From NCBI GenBank assembly GCA_045629945.1, contig JAZQSE010000035.1:1-64000 (forward strand): a stretch of 64,000 nt of DNA, in the 5' to 3' direction. The first letter of the stretch is position 1. Every line of letters begins with the position of its first letter. This DNA is from UBA1765 sp045629945 (GTDB lineage Bacteria; Fibrobacterota; Fibrobacteria; Fibrobacterales; Fibrobacteraceae). Both the position numbers and the translations under genes were made by a program. The notes below the pieces were generated by a model. That model ran no database searches. It was not told where the DNA came from and saw only the letters and a program-made list of their open reading frames with translations. Positions 62,692-64,000 of the stretch are shown piece by piece.

Positions 62692-64000
62692 TTATTCAAT
62701 CGCAGGAACAAACAAAAATTTTGTTTCTCCAGACTTAACTTGAATATTATTAAAATTGAAGGATTTAACAATACTTCCATTTTTATTCAAAGCACTAACT
62801 TCTACACTATGATTCCCTGCATCAACAGGCAAACGAGTCATATAAATATTATGTGGGTAAAAAAGTCCTATTCTCAAATCAGCTTGTTCAAGTTGAGATT
62901 GAGCAATATCTGTACCAAGGTTTGTCACCAAATTCAGCAAGGCATTTTCCGTTTGCATCGCCTGTTTTGCTTTCTGAGCAGCAAAGGTACGCAAAGCTAC
63001 TCGAAGAGCCGTTCTACCTACCGTTACATTTCTATCATCATCTAAATTCTGAGTAAGTTCCAAATCTGTATCGAGCATTGATTCTAACTTTTCTTGTTTA
63101 GAACCTAAACGAACATTAAAGCCATTGACTCTTGAATTCAAAACTTTTTTCTCTGGCAAACTAAAGCCTATATGAAAAGACATCCCTTGATCAGCATTTG
63201 GCATAATTGGAGCAATCATTGTGAAATTTGTTGTACGGCCAGTTTGCGGATCTTTATAATTCAAATTCAAACCACCACCATTTACAAAAGTTCCTGACAT
63301 ATAAAGTTCTCCAAGAATCGGGCTGTGACCGCCATAAGCCACTACGATAATTTCTTGTTTCTTTTCGCGGCTTTCTTGTGCTTTAGGAAAAACAAGTGGC
63401 GTATGTTCAAAAGATTTTAAATCATCAGCTCTGTCATTTGCAACAAGCCTATCACACACAAACCCCCAAACTTCTTTTGGTAACGGATGCTTACTTTCGT
63501 CATAAGCTTTTACTGTTTTATAATAAGCAATTGCAGCATCGTCAGACTCGTCGGCAAGTTCATAAACTAAAGCACCAAGGTAACGCAAAAAACCATTATC
63601 ATTTACTTTTTTATTGTCCTTTTGATAAAGTTGCTCCATCGCTAGCTGGCCTCTGCGAACTTCTACCGCAGCACCATCGATATCGCCTTTAGCTAAAAAG
63701 TTAAGCACCTGAATTTCATAAAGCAATAAAAGTTCAAAAGGCCTTGCTCTATATGGGCGAACATTATCATTTGTTGCAATCGCTGCGGCTTCATTTGTCA
63801 CAGAGCGAGCATACAAATCGTCGTAAACTTGGGCTGCGGCGGTTAATTCTTTAATACTTGCATCAAAATCTTTATTGTAATGGTGCAAAATACCTAAATC
63901 CAAATGATAGAGAAATTTCGTATTTTCTCCGTATAAATCTGCTTGTTCTTTTTTTATAGTTTGAATGGCGCCACTAAAGCCATGCTTTTCATAAGCAGGA
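62692..64000 (-). CDS. COG3014-like TPR protein, N-terminus beyond the right edge
   Basis: The minus-strand frame stays open to the window edge. It reads PAYEKHGFSGAIQTIKKEQA then DLYGENTKFLYHLDLGILHHY, so the apparent start at 63903 (a TTG) is internal. TPR-type helices follow (YNKDFDASIKELTAAAQVYDD, then RPYRARPFELLLLYEIQVLN). The LDLGILHHY ... PYRARPFE pattern matches COG3014 proteins, which are uncharacterised and often lipoproteins. The C-terminal 40 residues (VDAGNHSVEVSALNKNG) are PEGA-like. Function unknown. At least 436 residues lie in the window. Confidence 0.82.
   Translation of the reverse strand, partial: PAYEKHGFSGAIQTIKKEQADLYGENTKFLYHLDLGILHHYNKDFDASIKELTAAAQVYDDLYARSVTNEAAAIATNDNVRPYRARPFELLLLYEIQVLNFLAKGDIDGAAVEVRRGQLAMEQLYQKDNKKVNDNGFLRYLGALVYELADESDDAAIAYYKTVKAYDESKHPLPKEVWGFVCDRLVANDRADDLKSFEHTPLVFPKAQESREKKQEIIVVAYGGHSPILGELYMSGTFVNGGGLNLNYKDPQTGRTTNFTMIAPIMPNADQGMSFHIGFSLPEKKVLNSRVNGFNVRLGSKQEKLESMLDTDLELTQNLDDDRNVTVGRTALRVALRTFAAQKAKQAMQTENALLNLVTNLGTDIAQSQLEQADLRIGLFYPHNIYMTRLPVDAGNHSVEVSALNKNGSIVKSFNFNNIQVKSGETKFLFVPAIE

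Noticed and set aside
1..64000. CRISPR array, IS element or prophage
   Set aside because: No regularly spaced direct repeats, transposase, integrase or phage structural genes were seen.

Overview
The window is AT-rich DNA from a member of the Fibrobacter lineage, probably a fibre-degrading gut bacterium. This rests on several points: a fibro-slime domain protein, Ser-rich (SSSS) linkers in lipoproteins and secreted proteins, many C-terminal sorting-type tails on secreted enzymes, a dense set of GH5/GH8 cellulase-type enzymes, a Bat/MoxR operon and Gram-negative envelope genes (lpxA, BAM-type beta-barrels). The AT content looks higher than I recall for Fibrobacter succinogenes, so a related species or uncultured relative is more likely. 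No IS element, phage, CRISPR array, tRNA or rRNA was seen.

Layout. 1-137: 5' end of tuf (minus). 138-1168: non-coding, packed with short palindromic dispersed repeats. 1169-3908 (plus): a three-gene envelope operon (lipoprotein, Cys-rich coiled-coil protein with a beta-barrel, Ser-rich lipoprotein). 15098 down to 3905 (minus): an aerotolerance-type operon in the order BatD-like, MoxR, DUF58, second BatD-like, BatA, two paralogous lipoproteins, BatB, two TPR proteins (BatC/E-like), EF-G-like GTPase. It is interrupted by a GC-rich structured repeat and by two internal terminators. 15205-17706: GH8 lipoprotein and a secreted putative carbohydrate-binding protein. 17919-24391: housekeeping genes (ABC-F, DUF167, DivIVA-like, PEGA, an ABC-class ATPase, a DMT transporter, MscL).

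24490-45409 is a surface polysaccharide-degradation region. It holds a lipoprotein, a 1433-residue fibro-slime protein, a sorted GH5 and a sorted GH8. A tight six-gene operon follows, coding for a CBM11-like protein, three paralogous outer-membrane barrels, a lipoprotein and a GH18-fold protein that has lost its catalytic glutamate. A plus-strand GH5 lipoprotein closes the region. The six-gene operon is the best candidate here for an undescribed system: it looks like a surface glycan-binding or glycan-handling complex rather than a set of hydrolases.

45399-64000: lpxA, a GT2 glycosyltransferase, a CCA-type nucleotidyltransferase, a propeller protein with a sorting tail, an ECF sigma factor, dsbD, a glycogen-synthase-like GT4, rfbABC (no rfbD), a secreted gluzincin-like metallopeptidase candidate, a serine hydrolase, a Nudix protein, an acyltransferase-3 and a COG3014-like TPR protein that runs off the right edge.

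Cellulases leave the cell by two apparent routes. One GH8 and one GH5 are lipoproteins, while another GH8 and another GH5 carry C-terminal sorting-type tails like those of type IX secretion substrates. The same families are therefore placed on the surface in two ways, next to barrels and binding proteins that may hold the substrate.
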